A stretch of DNA of 64,000 nucleotides from Sipunculus nudus (taxonomy: Eukaryota > Annelida > Sipuncula > Golfingiida > Sipunculidae). A program made the position numbers and the translations under genes. The notes under the pieces were generated by a model, which worked only from the letters and a program-made list of their open reading frames with translations, searched no databases and was not told the origin of the DNA. Shown here one piece after another: positions 47,866-60,743 of the stretch (its first letter is position 1; each line of letters begins with the position of its first letter). The DNA is taken from NCBI GenBank assembly GCA_026874595.1, contig CM049319.1:15403601-15467600 (forward strand), written 5' to 3'.

Positions 47866-50800
47866 TTCCATTGAAAGGCCATGCTGTAGACAGTCTTGTC
47901 ATTTAAATACCAAGTCTATATTTATTAAACATTAATGAAAAATATGATATATAAAATTATACTGCCACAGCTGACTGATGACATTGGTATTACACAGACC
48001 AGGATCAAAGTAACTTTAGATTCTGACCTTTTATCTTTGCATGGTACATTTATCTTCTATCTTTCACCGCTTGGAACATCACACTAATCCATAAATTTGC
48101 TGCCATTAATCTTTAATGGTTGCCATAGTTACAGTCTGCATAAAAAAATATGTCTTCTGGGGGAAAAGGTTTATATAATCTAAAGAAAACAATGGCTTTT
48201 ATGCCAAAGACTCTCTCTTCAAAGCCACATTAATATTAAGTGGCAAATATAGCTATTTGGGCCAAACAGGGCATCATGTTTATTTTAAGAAACATTAATA
48301 GAGAATATCTGGAATTTCACACATGTAATAAATAAAACATACTGATGTCCATCATTCACACTTTTTAATGTGACTGATCAGCAACAGATGGCACAGCTGG
48401 AAGAATGAAGATGAGGAAAATAGTATGATTGAGGATTCAAAAGTACACAAGTGTCCCCAGGCTCAATACTGAAGTGCAGTTCTACAATTCCCTGCATAAT
48501 TACAACTCAGGTCACTGGGTGCATTTTAAATAAACAGAACACATCATAATAAAAACCTGGTAATGTTGTTAATAATCTCATGCCAACCAAATTTTCTTAA
48601 ATCTTTCTTTATTTTGTTCGAGCTCAGTTTAAAGAAGCCAGCATATTTTTCTCTTTAAAAGCCAAGGATTAATAGTTAACATATTGTTAACCTCATAATA
48701 GTTACCCTCATCATCTATTGGTCTCTCACTGAGACTTCTTTGTCAAACCCTCATTATCCTGAAGGGTACTGCAGTCATGCAACTGTCTTTGAATGTACAA
48801 ATGTATATTTCTATGTATGTATGTCAAGGCCTGGAACTGTAAAAAATATATCAGCACATTTCCCTCAACACATATAGATTTCCACAAATCTCGATCTGTC
48901 TTCCTTGTATATACCAGTAATGGAGATCTTACATCTGGATTCCAGAATTCATAGAGCAAATTTTGTATTAAACTGTAGTTCCCTCTTCATTCCCTAGGGG
49001 GCAGCAGTATCAGGGTCTGCAGTCTCTGATTAACAAGGCATTTTCAAGGTTGCCAGTCATTACAGAATCTCACATGATTTGACAGACTGCATACTACAAG
49101 AATGTGTTTGTAGACCGGACCCTTAGCTTTGGGAAACTTGGAAACACAGCTTAAACCACCAGACTCAGTCCTCACCATACTTTGTTAGATGCTGCTTTAT
49201 GCCAGGCCTTGGGTCACATAAATATAGTCTGGCGGAGACGATTACAAAGCATGGCCTGGGGAATATAAACAAACCATACAGATACTCTCAGGGGGGTCAA
49301 CATCAGACGTGTTTAACATATCTAGTGCCTCATGGCCATATTTGAAAATTCCTCCTCCAAAATAGGGCACTTTTGTTGAGTCGGTAGGAGGGTGTAAAGG
49401 ATTATATTTACCCCAGTAAACACTGTGCTTTAGCAGGGCTAACAAGCCCCAATGGACACCTGCATGCAAATTTCATAACCTCATGAATGCAAATAGTGAT
49501 AACCTTTCGGCTCACGAAATACAAGAAATTCAATCAGTTCTGAGTGAGACCAAGTACGGAACTGTTGATTCAACCACCAAGAGCACGCTTGAACTTCCAG
49601 TGCTACCCAGCTTGCTGTCACCAGCTCGTAAAGATTTTATGTTTTACGAGTCAGTGTGATTAAGAGCTGACTGCTGTGGGAAAAAGTTTACCAAGTGCCT
49701 CGTAAAGGATACTCAAGCAACTAGAGGGCAATTTGGCAGATTATTTAGATTAATGTGGTAATTTTACGTTATATTTTTTTCTGATTTTGACAAACGTGGA
49801 AATATTTAATCAAATAAATCTTGTATAGACCTCATTTTTAGAACTGTTTTATTTATTATCTTTTAAACTGCGATAGTTTAATTTTACAAATAATTAGACC
49901 TCATGTGACACTGAATAAGGTTTTCTTAAACTATGTTCAGATTATTTTTTTTAAATTTATTATATCTTTAGAATAAGGAGATATACATGTCATTATACAA
50001 AAATACATGCATGTCTTAAGCTGAAATTTTTATTTTACTTAAGTCATCATGAGGTTACTATCTGTCACCAAAAGTTGAAAATAACATAAAAATCTTATGC
50101 TTGGCATTAACTTTGATAAATTAAATCCTTCAATTAATGTCCTTCAAGCAAAAATCATATAATAATTTTATAAAGGAAAGTGTCTCAAAAGGAGGCCCAT
50201 TAAGTTTTTTTTTTTCAAATCTGAGTTATCTGTGGCCTTCTTCCCAATGTTTTGATGATAGAGAGGTATCAGTGACTGGCAGATGCCAGCAGGTACATCA
50301 GGGTCAGCTATTTGGGCTGCCTGCTGAACCAGATAAGGCTGTCAGAAGAAGAACTGCAGACTATAGCCAACCTCTGAGTATACCCACATGACTTTTACAT
50401 CTTATTTATCAGATGAAGAGCTGCATCCTTTGAGCCTGCCTATAAGGTTTTTACATCTTTAGTCAGGAGGGAGAGGACCTGTCTGTAGGACCCAGGCAAT
50501 TTCTGCAGTGAAGTCTTGGAACAAATTTTTCCATCATTATGGTGGGACAATTATTCCTAGCTCTGTAAATGAGTAAAAATTTTACCATTTATATTATAAC
50601 TGATATACCTTACTTCTTTGTGGCCATGCCATGGAAATGCCAATATTTGGATTTGATTTGTCAGGAATGATGCCATGTGTCCTAAGGGGGTCATGTCAAA
50701 ATTTTTCCATTAATCCTGAGGTATTTGACATTATTTGTAAAATTTTTAAAAGGGTCTATTGCAGCTCCATCTATTAAAAACCATGTCAGTATATACAGCA

Positions 50801-51484
50801 GGTAAACTCAGCCCATGGAAAACCTTTCCCATGCAGCTAAACCTGACATTCAATGATCCTTTTTTATTTTCACATTGACAATTCAATCATTTTGATTATA
50901 ATCAGCTACAAGAAATAAATAATTTTGCTCTGTATTTGTATTTGTGAATGAAATAATATGATTTTTTATGCAAATTCAGCTCTGCAAGTCCTAAATTATT
51001 TTGAATAGTGTTGCTGATGTAACTTCACTACAAAATTTGATTTTATTAACTTTTTGTCCTTAATTAATATTTTTCATGTCAAAAGAATATCCATAAACTT
51101 ATAGGAAACTAGAATCCTATATCATGCATTTGCAACAAATTATAAGAGTTCAAAGGTATATTCGTTCATACATCTTTTCTTTATTAATTTTTTCACATTT
51201 GCACTTGGTAATAGTCTTACCAGGGTAGTTTTATAGTGTCTCTGGTCAGCACAAATTGAGACTTCCAGTATTCATATTTATCTAACAGGTTCCAGTCAAA
51301 CACAAGGTGTTGTTTCACGTCTTAATTTGTTTTTGTTTGTACTAAGCTTCTACAACTTCAGTTGTTTGACCATGGACCTACTTCCCCTTTTGACAACCTG
51401 AAAGTTCCTTGATTACACAAACATTATTCCATTAATGACCAGTTATGACTACATGTTAAATGTTGACTGAACACTGGCCCTGAT
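47866..51484. other. Long stretch of non-coding sequence
   Basis: About 3.6 kb without a supported gene. The part from 49086 to 49700 is less AT-rich, with a 75-residue minus frame (49242-49469) containing PYFGGGIFKYGHEALDM. I cannot tie it to a family or to splice sites. A short palindrome CTCGTAAA...TTTACGAG lies at 49625-49650. Confidence 0.4.
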
Positions 51485-51760
51485 AACAAATAAAACACTA
51501 TATACAAACACAGGCAGCTTTAAGCTAGCATTCCATATATGCATATGGAATACGTAAGTGTATGCAGTATGTATGTGTAATGCAGCCAGAAAAAGCTCGA
51601 CTGTGATTCATAGTGATTAATATGTGCAGCATATGCATACCCATATACCTATACAAATACGTACTGCATGTATATGGAATCACTCCAACAGAATGCTACG
51701 TGTGTGATTCCCAGTCACATATGCAGATTTACTGCATACACATTTATGGAAGACCACCTT
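51485..51760. repeat. Possible foldback repeat rich in TGCATA/CATATG words
   Basis: Inverted words occur towards both sides: 'attccatatatgcatatgga' with 'gtgtatgcagta' on the left; 'gtatatggaat' and 'tttactgcatacac' on the right. They suggest a foldback structure, but the ends and any target duplication cannot be placed. Confidence 0.35.
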
Positions 51761-53767
51761 AACACTTGCTCTATGTTGCTGTATTTATCCTAGCTATTAG
51801 GATGCCCATTCTATGGATGTTTATTAATTTGATTTTTTGACTTATCAAATCAAAACTAAGATACATGATCATAAACCGGTTTTCTTGTCACCAAGCAATT
51901 ACCTTGGTGATAATATTCAATCACACATGCACTTGATTTAACCAAAAAAATTTAAATTGCATTTTTTTGCACCTATTCACATTTGAACTCATGAGCCCTG
52001 GATGTTTTGCAACCAAATGATTTTGTCACTTCCTGATCTAATTTAACTATGCTGACCTCAATGGTCTTTTTTTATTACTCAGATCACCTTTGAGGACATC
52101 ACATCCAAGCAATCAGCCTGCTGAGCTACAATTTAATTAAGCCTAGTCCAGGATCATTCCCAAGAAAACCTGTACTGAAACAAGCTATCCTGACAATCAA
52201 TCTGTATCACTTTAAAGGGTAACCTTTCCAGGATATTGACCCTGAACAACTGTGTTTTATAATGAAATGGAAGAAAATTTGTTTAATTAACCCTTGGGGA
52301 TCTCAAACCCAACAAGCAATTTGTCTTTTACTTATGAGGACACTGCTAGCTTCCAACACCAAAGCAATCATTTTTTTAATACATGTCAATACAGGCCTGT
52401 TCATCCACTTAGACACTGCACAGCTCCCAGCATTTCAGGGTATCCAAATTCTCTTTTGTTTTCTTTCTTGAATGTTATTGCAGTGAACTGTAGTTATGGT
52501 GACTATGTTGTCTGTATTGTGTGTATGACAGTATATTTTAATATGCAGTCAACCATGTTTGTGCAGTTAAACATGAAGAATGTGCACTTGTAATTCTGAA
52601 TATGTGCAATTCTAAAATTCCAAGTTTTTTTCTAATTATTGACTGGAAATAACTTTCAGGTCCAAAAGTATACAACAATAAATTTTTTTGATCACTTACA
52701 TCTGATTATGAGTTTTAGTAGGAGTTTGAAAAATTTTGTTTTATTTCAAAAATAAAATATATAATATATCATATTTTCTTTTATAATTCAGTTATAATAT
52801 TTCAGTATCTATCATCTGCTTTATAGTCGATTCCTTTATAAGCCTCACTTTTGCTGACTGGAAAACAATTAATTTCAAGTTTGTGCAATTATAAAATTTG
52901 ATTTAAATATTCCCTAGTTGTACATATAAACCAGTATGTACTGAGGCTACAGTGAACTAAAGAGGGATTTCCACTCCATAAAGGCACACGAGCCATCAAG
53001 AAGTGGTTATGCTCAGACAATATAACAAACAGACCAATTTCTATTTTTGGAGTTGGACAATCAAATTACCTGACTTTTTTTTTTATTTCAAGCATCTTTC
53101 TCTAATTCCCAATTTTCTCCTGACTAGTTATTGGAAAGTCTCTCCAGGATTTCAGTGACTTTGAGGATGGCTGGTTACCCTGGTAACACTGTCTTCAGGA
53201 AGGTAGTTATTTCTTGATAATTAATCTACGTCTTTTGTTTTAGTCACATCTATGACATAGCCTCTTTGAGATATCAGTCAGTATTAATTGGTATATCAAG
53301 ACATTTCATCAGTAATTATGCAGCCAGAAAAATTTTATAAAAAAATAAAAAAGGTGCACTTCTGTTGCTTGCATGATGGCTTTAATCAAATTTTAGTTAC
53401 CAGTGCTCTTTTGTAAAATTCTGCACTAGTAAAAAACTATTCCAAAGGAAAAAATGTGCAACACTAAGATAGTAAGAAGAATGACCAAGAAAATTAGAGG
53501 ATGGAACATTTGTTTATCAATTCTGACTCAATTCAGCTGCTTCTTTGGACTCCCAATTAATTTCATTTTTATATATATCCAATATCAGTTCATACAATTT
53601 CCCATTCAACTCCAACTCCTCTAGCTCTGGACTCCTATTCCAATTCATATCATTCCCATGAATCCAATTCCAGTTCATTAAATAATATGTTCTATTCCAA
53701 TTAAGCCATGACCTAATTAAAGTCTCAGTTGAATGGTCAGCTCATTGTGATTGATAGTAATTATAAA
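51761..53767. other. Non-coding sequence
   Basis: No gene recognised. 53520-53710 is enriched in 'ccaattccaattc'-like words of low complexity. Confidence 0.4.
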
Positions 53768-55525
53768 ACAAGGGACCCATGGGTCATTGCGCTCAGCTTA
53801 TTGTGACAGTTATAACTGCATCACCACAGATTTTTTGAAGTTGCAATAAAAATACTATCCTCAGTGCTAAGGAACTATGGCTCAATGACTAGGGGGGGGG
53901 GGGGGGGGAGAGAGTTATAACACCTTTGGATATAAATTCAAAATATGGAATTAAAGTCAATGGTGTTTACAGGGACAACTGTGATTTACAGCACCTCTGC
54001 ATATACTTAAGGATAAATTTTAATTTACATGAAATTATGTTTAAATATTTAAAAACAGGCAGAGATGGAAAACAAAGCAAAAAACTTTAAAATTCCATTC
54101 TTCTAAGACAGGAAAATAATGAACAAATATTTGCATTAGATCCTATTTTTTCTTTTGTTAAGTCATTTTTTTTACGTTTATAAATTTTACTATATATTCA
54201 CAGTATATCATATATATCTGAATATTTAAATTGATTCATAAATCTAAATTGCATCAATATTTATACTTAATTTAGTCAGGTAACATCACATTATGCACAC
54301 AGATATATTTCTTTTTTTTTTTTTAAATATATTTTTAAATTTGCAAAGAAATAAATATATGAAAATAACACTCCAGAATTCACAATTTTAAATTGCAGCT
54401 TTATCTATCCATGATTTGTTTCATATATTATCAAATTATGCCTACTGATGGGTTAAATTATATTTTGTTTAATCATTTAAAAGGAAATAATTTCTTAAAA
54501 TGCTACATCTACATCAGAACAACGTGGCATCTCTTGGATTACTTCTTGAATTAATGTTTCAAGAAAAGTTGTGCACATTGGACCAAAAACAGCTTTACAT
54601 TTAAAGAAATACAGTTGACAATAACAAACCATGTATTGCAATTTAACTGGTGATGGTGGTGGTGGGGGGACTTTTTTTTTGGGGGGGGGGGGGGGTGATA
54701 GGGCCCATGAGAATAAGTTTATGTTTATTACAGCTGGGGTGTTCTGCCAGTGCTGCATCACTAATAAGGCTACCTAGGCAAGGCTTTAGTGAGCAAGAGT
54801 GGGGACTTGGATATACAAAATGCAAATACATTAGAGCATCTGAAAACTTCAAGCTTTTACTTTCAAATTTCAGAATTCAGTAGCTTAAATCCACATGTAT
54901 TCCAGCTGTGAAAATAAACTGAATATACTTACCAGAAAAAAATGTGACATGGTCAAATTTGGGCAAAATTTAAGGTACCAATTTTATATTTTTGATAATA
55001 TTTTAAAAATTTAAAAGATTTTGATCTAATTTTGGGTAAACAATTAAATTTTGTTTAAAGTTATATTACTGAAAAAAAGTCCTTAGCTTTAACATTTTTT
55101 TTTGTTAAGTGACCAAATATTTTTCCTGATTTTTTACAAAGTGCAATGTGTTTGGGCCCATTACTTTTTAAATTATAAAATACAGACCTAATGTCTGGCA
55201 TGTACATAGGAACTACATAGAGGAATATTTATGGTAAATATGAGGAAAACAGATGAGTGGTTTTGATATTAGGCAGTCCTGAAGTGTGAAAATAGGTTTT
55301 TGATAAAAAAATTGAGGTTTTTCCTTAATTTCTTAAGGAATGAAGTCGCAAAGACCCAGTTATTGTCTTGGTAGGAGATCTTGGGGACATCTAACATTAT
55401 GCTGAATTTTGGATTCTTAGGTCTTATGGTTTCAAAACCTGCCACATCTACGGACAGAGAGACGGAGGGATGATGGACAATGGACCATGATTATAGCTCA
55501 GATGACTTATAGTCAGCTCAGCTAA
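53768..55525 (+). mobile_element. Family B pearl-like element, copy 4 (both ends present)
   Basis: Head ACAAGGGACCCATGGGTCAT then GCGCTCAGCTT. Tail (55448-55525): a short GACAGAGAGACGGAGGGATG run instead of the usual ACGG array, then 'gatgacttatagtcagctcagcta'. The body follows the copy at 29020-31016 closely, including G runs at about 53892-53909 and 54664-54695 and the module at about 54948. Substitutions in the tail weaken the hairpin, which suggests an old copy. No coding capacity. Confidence 0.75.
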
Positions 55526-55552
55526 CAATGATATATTATCGTTAAAACTTTA

Positions 55553-55735
55553 AACAGGAACAATCCTGATGTCATTATCTGTCATTTCAACCTGAAAACA
55601 TAATCTCTGAGGTTCAACTGAGGTCTCACCATTTAGCCACCAAGGCCCCAGTGGGGGTGGAGATCGCACCAAAGGTCTTCAGCCTTGAATTCAGACTGCT
55701 TAACCAGTATATGCCACCTCCTACATTGTGCTCCT
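55553..55735 (-). mobile_element. SINE family F, 5' part, head-to-head with the next copy
   Basis: On the minus strand from about 55728: A-box-like TGGCATATACTGGTTAAG, B box GGTGCGATCTCC, then GGGGCCTTGGTGG and 'ctcagagatta'. The copy is truncated before the 3' segment. Confidence 0.6.
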
Positions 55736-55759
55736 ATTAAGAAAACATTCAGGGCACAA

Positions 55760-56040
55760 GCTCAGGGAAAGATGTGGCTTAGTAGTAAGGTATAAGCCTT
55801 TAAAGCAGAAGTTGCCTTGTTCAAACCCCACCATAGTCTGCCTGAAAAGCAGAACGGAGAAATCTTGACAGAACCTCAGAGATTCGCTGCATCTCAACAA
55901 CATTTTATGTCTTCTCGATCATTCCTAGCCATGTGCATGTTAAACCCGAAAGCCATAAAACCTGATTATTTCATGACCCTCATTCAATAGACAGTGTCAC
56001 CAACAAGCCAATTATTGGGCCAATCCTTAAAGGGGCCTAA
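55760..56040 (+). mobile_element. SINE family F, nearly full length
   Basis: A box TGGCTTAGTAGTAAGG and B box TTGTTCAAACCCC (about 55828-55840). Then 'cctcagagattcg', the central segment 'gatcattcctagccatgtgcatgttaaaccc' and the 3' segment 'attcaatagacagtgtcaccaacaagcca'. It diverges head-to-head from the truncated copy at 55553-55735. Confidence 0.65.
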
Positions 56041-56124
56041 TCTTATATCTGATGTCTGTTCATTAAAAATAATCCCTTGAACCTTCTATAAATATAAGCC
56101 AGAAAACACCTGCTCTACCACCCA

Positions 56125-56290
56125 AAGGCTTTTGGTTTTGTTTATATCTATGTGTTTATATGATGTGGGGGCATGCCACAATAATACAAAAACATTCAAT
56201 AAGGACACCTGGTGACAGGTCAAACAAGCCAGAGTTTTGCAAAGGGTGTTTTGCATCTAGTGCAAGTGAATAGTTGACTTTAAACAAATA
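56125..56290. repeat. Dispersed repeat family G, copy 2
   Basis: 'ttgtttatatctatgtgtttatatgatgtgggggca', 'cacctggtgacaggtcaaa' and 'gagttttgcaaagggtgttttgca' match 6165-6330 in order. The class is unknown. It follows a SINE of family F, but no SINE was found beside the first copy. Confidence 0.55.
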
Positions 56291-58478
56291 CATGTAATGT
56301 TATGCTGCATGCCCAGTTGAAAGGATCAGGGTTATTTCCTGTAAATCTCTCTTCATGGGAATCACCCTGTTTACATCACATGCAACACAGATGTTTATTG
56401 CAATTTGTTTTACAAACTGTTAATTAAATATAACCTATCATGGCTGTGAATATCATCACCTAATCTCTGATTAATCATTTAGAGTATTGTGATAAACAAT
56501 GCAGCCACACCCATCATGATCCAGTGAGATTGAACCATCCCATATAATCCAATAAGACAACATGCACAGGTACCATTTAGAGAGAGTATTGATTCACAAA
56601 CCCTACAATACCCAACCACAACAAAGCCAGCTAGAACATTCAATGAAAGCCAAGCTCTTGCTGCACCTAAGCGACCTGTGATGCTGCATGTATTGTGACT
56701 CTGGCAGCAGGAAAATCAGCTCAGATGAAGAGTCTATGATAGAGTGTCAGGCTTACACAAGTGCTTTAATTAGAAACAGCCATCAGAGTACCAGAGTACA
56801 CCATTAGGTGTAGTTCATAAGCGAGTGGGAGTGACCTTGACTCCTAAATTGAACAGCCAAACTTTTAATTCCACATGAGCTTATTTACACCTGGAAGGTA
56901 ACAATTAAATAAGGACTTATCAACCCTGATAACTGAACAAATGTCTATGGGATAATTTGGTGTTCTGTAAACAGGAAACTTACTCTTAATGACACTGGGA
57001 TTGTGTGATTGCACTTAAAAACACAAGGTTAATGTTTGAGCTTATTAAAGCCTGTAATCTTACAATGTTTCTAACACAAGAAGGCTTACAAAATTGGAGG
57101 ACAATCCAGCACTTTTTGGCATTTTGAAGGACAAAATCATTAGCATGAGACAAGTGCTACATATAATGACAATAATCACTGTCGATGGTATCTCTTCTTA
57201 AACAACTTTGACAAAAGAGACAGGAATGTTATGTTAACTCCATTTATACAGCCATTTTCCTCTGTCTGACTCCATTTATTACGGTGTTCATTAGACATCC
57301 ATCCAATCAACAGCTGCCAAAAGTTATTCTTTTGGAATGCAACAAGTAAGTTTGAGCGCTACATGGATGGTAGAAATATTGCAACAAATATGCTATTGAT
57401 ATGTTAAACAGATTTAATTGAATTTCTTGAATTGTAAGGATTTTGGGTAATTTTAATTTTGTAAAATAAGCCATTTTCACATTACAAGAATGTCAAACAC
57501 CATTTCCCCGATACGGAAATCAAGATACAATATTTGAAACACTTCATACTTGTATGACACCAGAAAAACAACATATTTAGTACCATAATAAGGTATCTGA
57601 TTCACTTCTACCTATTTTATATCCATTGCATACTTTACATACTGTATTGGTGCGAATACTGCATTAACAAATTAAGATTTGAAGCTACCTCTATATGAGC
57701 TGTCAGTGATGTGGATCGAAAAATGAAAGGATATGGGTGCAATATGAAGCGAACTTAAATTTGGATGCAATAAAATGGTATTCAATCAGCATTCAGTAAA
57801 TACAGATCTTGTGTGAACATGGCTTTAGATTCACATTTTAAATGCACATTCCTGAGTTAGTTGGAACTTGTAATACCTCAAAATATGGGCTGGCAGGACA
57901 GCAAGAGTATAATTGTTATGTCCTATCAACTGGCAACATTATAGATTATTCCTGCCCTACCCAGTATACAGGAGACATAAAATCCATAGGAATTTATATT
58001 TCATCACCTCATTCTACATGGACAACTAGTTGTGAACTACATCTCCATTCAAATGACAGACAAGTGAATTCAATTCAACATAACACTGCATGTGCCGCCA
58101 CTCTGGATTTTAACAAACGTACCTTCAGAGCAAACCCTCTCTAACTAAATAAAATTAAACTTGTCGGGATAAAATTAAAAGAAATCAGAGTGTAAAAAAT
58201 AAACTCCTTTCAGAGTTGTCTTTCCCATTGACTGTTGTGCTTTGGTGCTAAGGCTGAGTAGTTTTGCAGTGTTCACGCTGCACATGCATGATGCCCATAG
58301 AAACTTGACCACTCACTGAACAGGATTCAAATGGTTCAGTTGACAGGCTAATTAAAAACACACTGGGTAGTCGTGTAATTTTAGTTTTTTCTATGTTAAA
58401 CAATATAAATTGTAAACTCACCAATTTGGAAATCAATAAAGTAGTAAAACTAAAACCCTGCTTGATTGCTGGAAACCT
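56291..58478. other. Non-coding sequence
   Basis: No supported gene. The 100-residue plus frame at 57842-58144 has several Cys but no recognisable domain or splice context. 57590-57830 ends with 'gatcttgtgtgaacatggcttta', a type of sequence often seen at MITE ends, but no mirrored partner was confirmed. Confidence 0.4.
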
Positions 58479-58861
58479 CTTCCTGGGAGCCAGGTCCCTG
58501 ACTCACTTGAGCAGAGACCGTGCTTTAGCATAGTTACTAAGTGTGCCATTTCATGAATTATTTCCACCACAACTGACCCTATCAGGAGGCTGGTGTATGG
58601 CCCTTCTTTGAGCCAGGGAAACTATTATAAAAACCCTTGGACATAATGGCTTTAAAACCTTGTGCGTTTTCCTGCATGTGTTCTTGTTAACAAGTCGTGA
58701 ACAATTCTAAATTTGGTGTACTGTTTTGATTTGCTGTTTAACAGTTATGCTTTTAGCCTCATCACATGCATGCCTATTCAAAATTCATAATACACCAGTC
58801 CAAGAGGCCTGCTATAGCAAGGTCTCTGCAGAACAAAGCTACATAACTGGCTCCCAGGAAG
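58479..58861. mobile_element. 383-bp element with 15-bp perfect inverted ends
   Basis: CTTCCTGGGAGCCAG at 58479-58493 is mirrored exactly by CTGGCTCCCAGGAAG at 58847-58861. Further inside, GCAGAGACCGTGCTTTAGCA (from 58504) is mirrored imperfectly by 58811-58832, so the inverted arms extend to about 55 bp. No clear target duplication. Probably a decayed MITE or foldback. Confidence 0.6.
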
Positions 58862-59690
58862 ATTGACAGAAATGTCGGGACATGAACTCATTGCATTAGT
58901 GTCCACAATTTTCAGACCTGTAATCACTGTTGACTGTCACAGACATGTTGCTATAAAAAACAGACACCATCTTCCCCCAAATATAATCCACAATTACCTT
59001 CAAAAAAGCTCAACGAAAAAACCTTGGTGTGTATTATATAGATGGAGGCATTATTTTCCAACATTTTTCCTGCTGCATTGACCATGATCATTTGGAAGGC
59101 AGTAAGACCACTAAAATATCAGCCGGTCGTGAGTGATAATAAAGGACTTTTGAGTAAATGAACAGTATTGGTTTAATTATCCATCAGATAACATTAAGTT
59201 TGACCTCTTTTATTGCTTTCATTCTGAAATACCTAATATATACCTTTAATATGGCTTGCAACCCCAAAGAACAAATGGTATACCAACTAAAATAAACATG
59301 ACGGTGCTGCTTGTTGATACCATTTGAATTTTGATACCATTGTTAAGTGGATGGCGCTTAAAGCGCAAGCATTGGGGACTGCAAGGGCCATGGGATAGTC
59401 ATGAACCATGACACACTGATTATTTCAAAACAACTTGATCCAAGTGAGGAATAATGGTCTAATGTGATTGCTTCCGTAGCTTTTAATTAGCCTACTGCTG
59501 ACAGGGTCATGATAAGATTGATCAGTTATGAGATCACAGGAGTGCCAAGCTCCAGCTCCCACCCTTTCTCCCAACAGGATCCTGGAGGCTTATGTAGCAC
59601 AAATGCAGTGTGCCCCTGCCTTGACATAGGTGCTGGTGATGCAGGGTGTCAAGGCTTCTAAGTGCACCTTGCCACTTTAGAGTTACATAA
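58862..59690. other. Non-coding sequence
   Basis: No gene or recognised repeat. The 72-residue plus frame at 58863-59081 has no family signature. Confidence 0.4.
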
Positions 59691-59820
59691 ATAATATAAA
59701 TAAATATAATAAATTAATAGTTTATTCAAGTATATAAAGGCCTCCGGCCCATAGAACCATATAAACAACATAACATCACTTTACATGATAATTTGTGGTG
59801 CTTAACCTTAGCGATGCACA
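59691..59820 (-). repeat. AT-rich tail next to a GGGCCGGAGGCC word
   Basis: AATAAATAT-type simple repeat (59691-59725), then 'gtttattcaagtatataaaggcctccggccca'. On the minus strand this reads as a GGGCCGGAGGCC palindrome followed by AATAAA and an AT-rich end, which could be the 3' end of a retroelement. Not confirmed. Confidence 0.35.
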
Positions 59821-60120
59821 TGCATTAAAAATCAACTGAAATAAATTGGTACAGAAAGGTAATAAAAAAAAAAAATTTTTTAAATATTCCAACAGTTTGT
59901 TAAGAGTTACATAAAACAGTTCCATTCAGGCCTGATAGATCACCTTTCTTAACACTTAACAACTAAAGGAGAATGAAATATTTGCTCGGATTTACACTGT
60001 TAAGATCTGATAGCTGTGGTAGATAGAATAAACTCTGGTAAGTTGGTATGACTGTCCTTTAATAAGTTCATCGCCATGGAACCAGAACATTTTCCAATGA
60101 CTTTCAGAAATACAATATAC

Positions 60121-60437
60121 TGACTGACTGAAAGTGAAGTTGGCACTCGAGCCAGTCAAAGGTCTAAAGAAAATCCGGCCCGCACTGGACCCCTCAGCAA
60201 CAACAAAGTCTGACAGATTGAGTCGTTGTTTACAGTTAGATATCTAAGGAGAAAATAGAAGATACTGATTGAGTTGAAGATCATAGTGAAAGAGGTGCAG
60301 GGAGCCGGAGAACCCTAAGAGTACCACCGACCATGGACAGGCCACTACAACCCACTCTCATGGCATCACCTGGGATCAAAACCCAGGTCACCAGCGGAGA
60401 AGGCTGAGCGTTTTACCGCTCAGCTGTCCAGTCCCCA
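60121..60437 (-). mobile_element. tRNA-derived SINE with perfect 13-bp target duplication
   Basis: Minus-strand 5' end at about 60437: GGGGACTGGACAGCTGAGCG includes the A box, followed by a B box GGTTTTGATCCC (about 60371-60382). The 3' end (60121) has short CAGT/TCAG repeats. The 13-bp sequence AAATACAATATAC is present on both sides (60108-60120 and 60438-60450), as left by LINE-mediated insertion. The head differs from family F, so this is a second SINE family. The intact duplication suggests a relatively recent insertion. Confidence 0.8.
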
Positions 60438-60450
60438 AAATACAATATAC

Positions 60451-60743
60451 GTCATCCAGGGCCTATGTGATCAAACGTCTCGCAAGAGTGTTTGTGAGCA
60501 AAAACCTTTCGCAAACCTATCGCAGAGTGATTTTGGATGTGATCAAAACTTTCGCAAACTGACTAAAAGGCACAGGCTCTCGTAATTTGCGAATTTCAAA
60601 AACCTCTCGCAGCGGTCTGCGTAGCCACTTATGGCCCTGTACATGCACGGCAGAGTACCGAGACACGGTCAATGCTTCATGTTTTAATACCAACACAAGC
60701 ATTCAATGTTTAACATTCGTATACTCTTTGCATATAATCCAAG

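Noticed and set aside
57842-58144. 100-residue plus frame with several Cys
   Set aside because: No signal peptide, domain or splice site could be supported.
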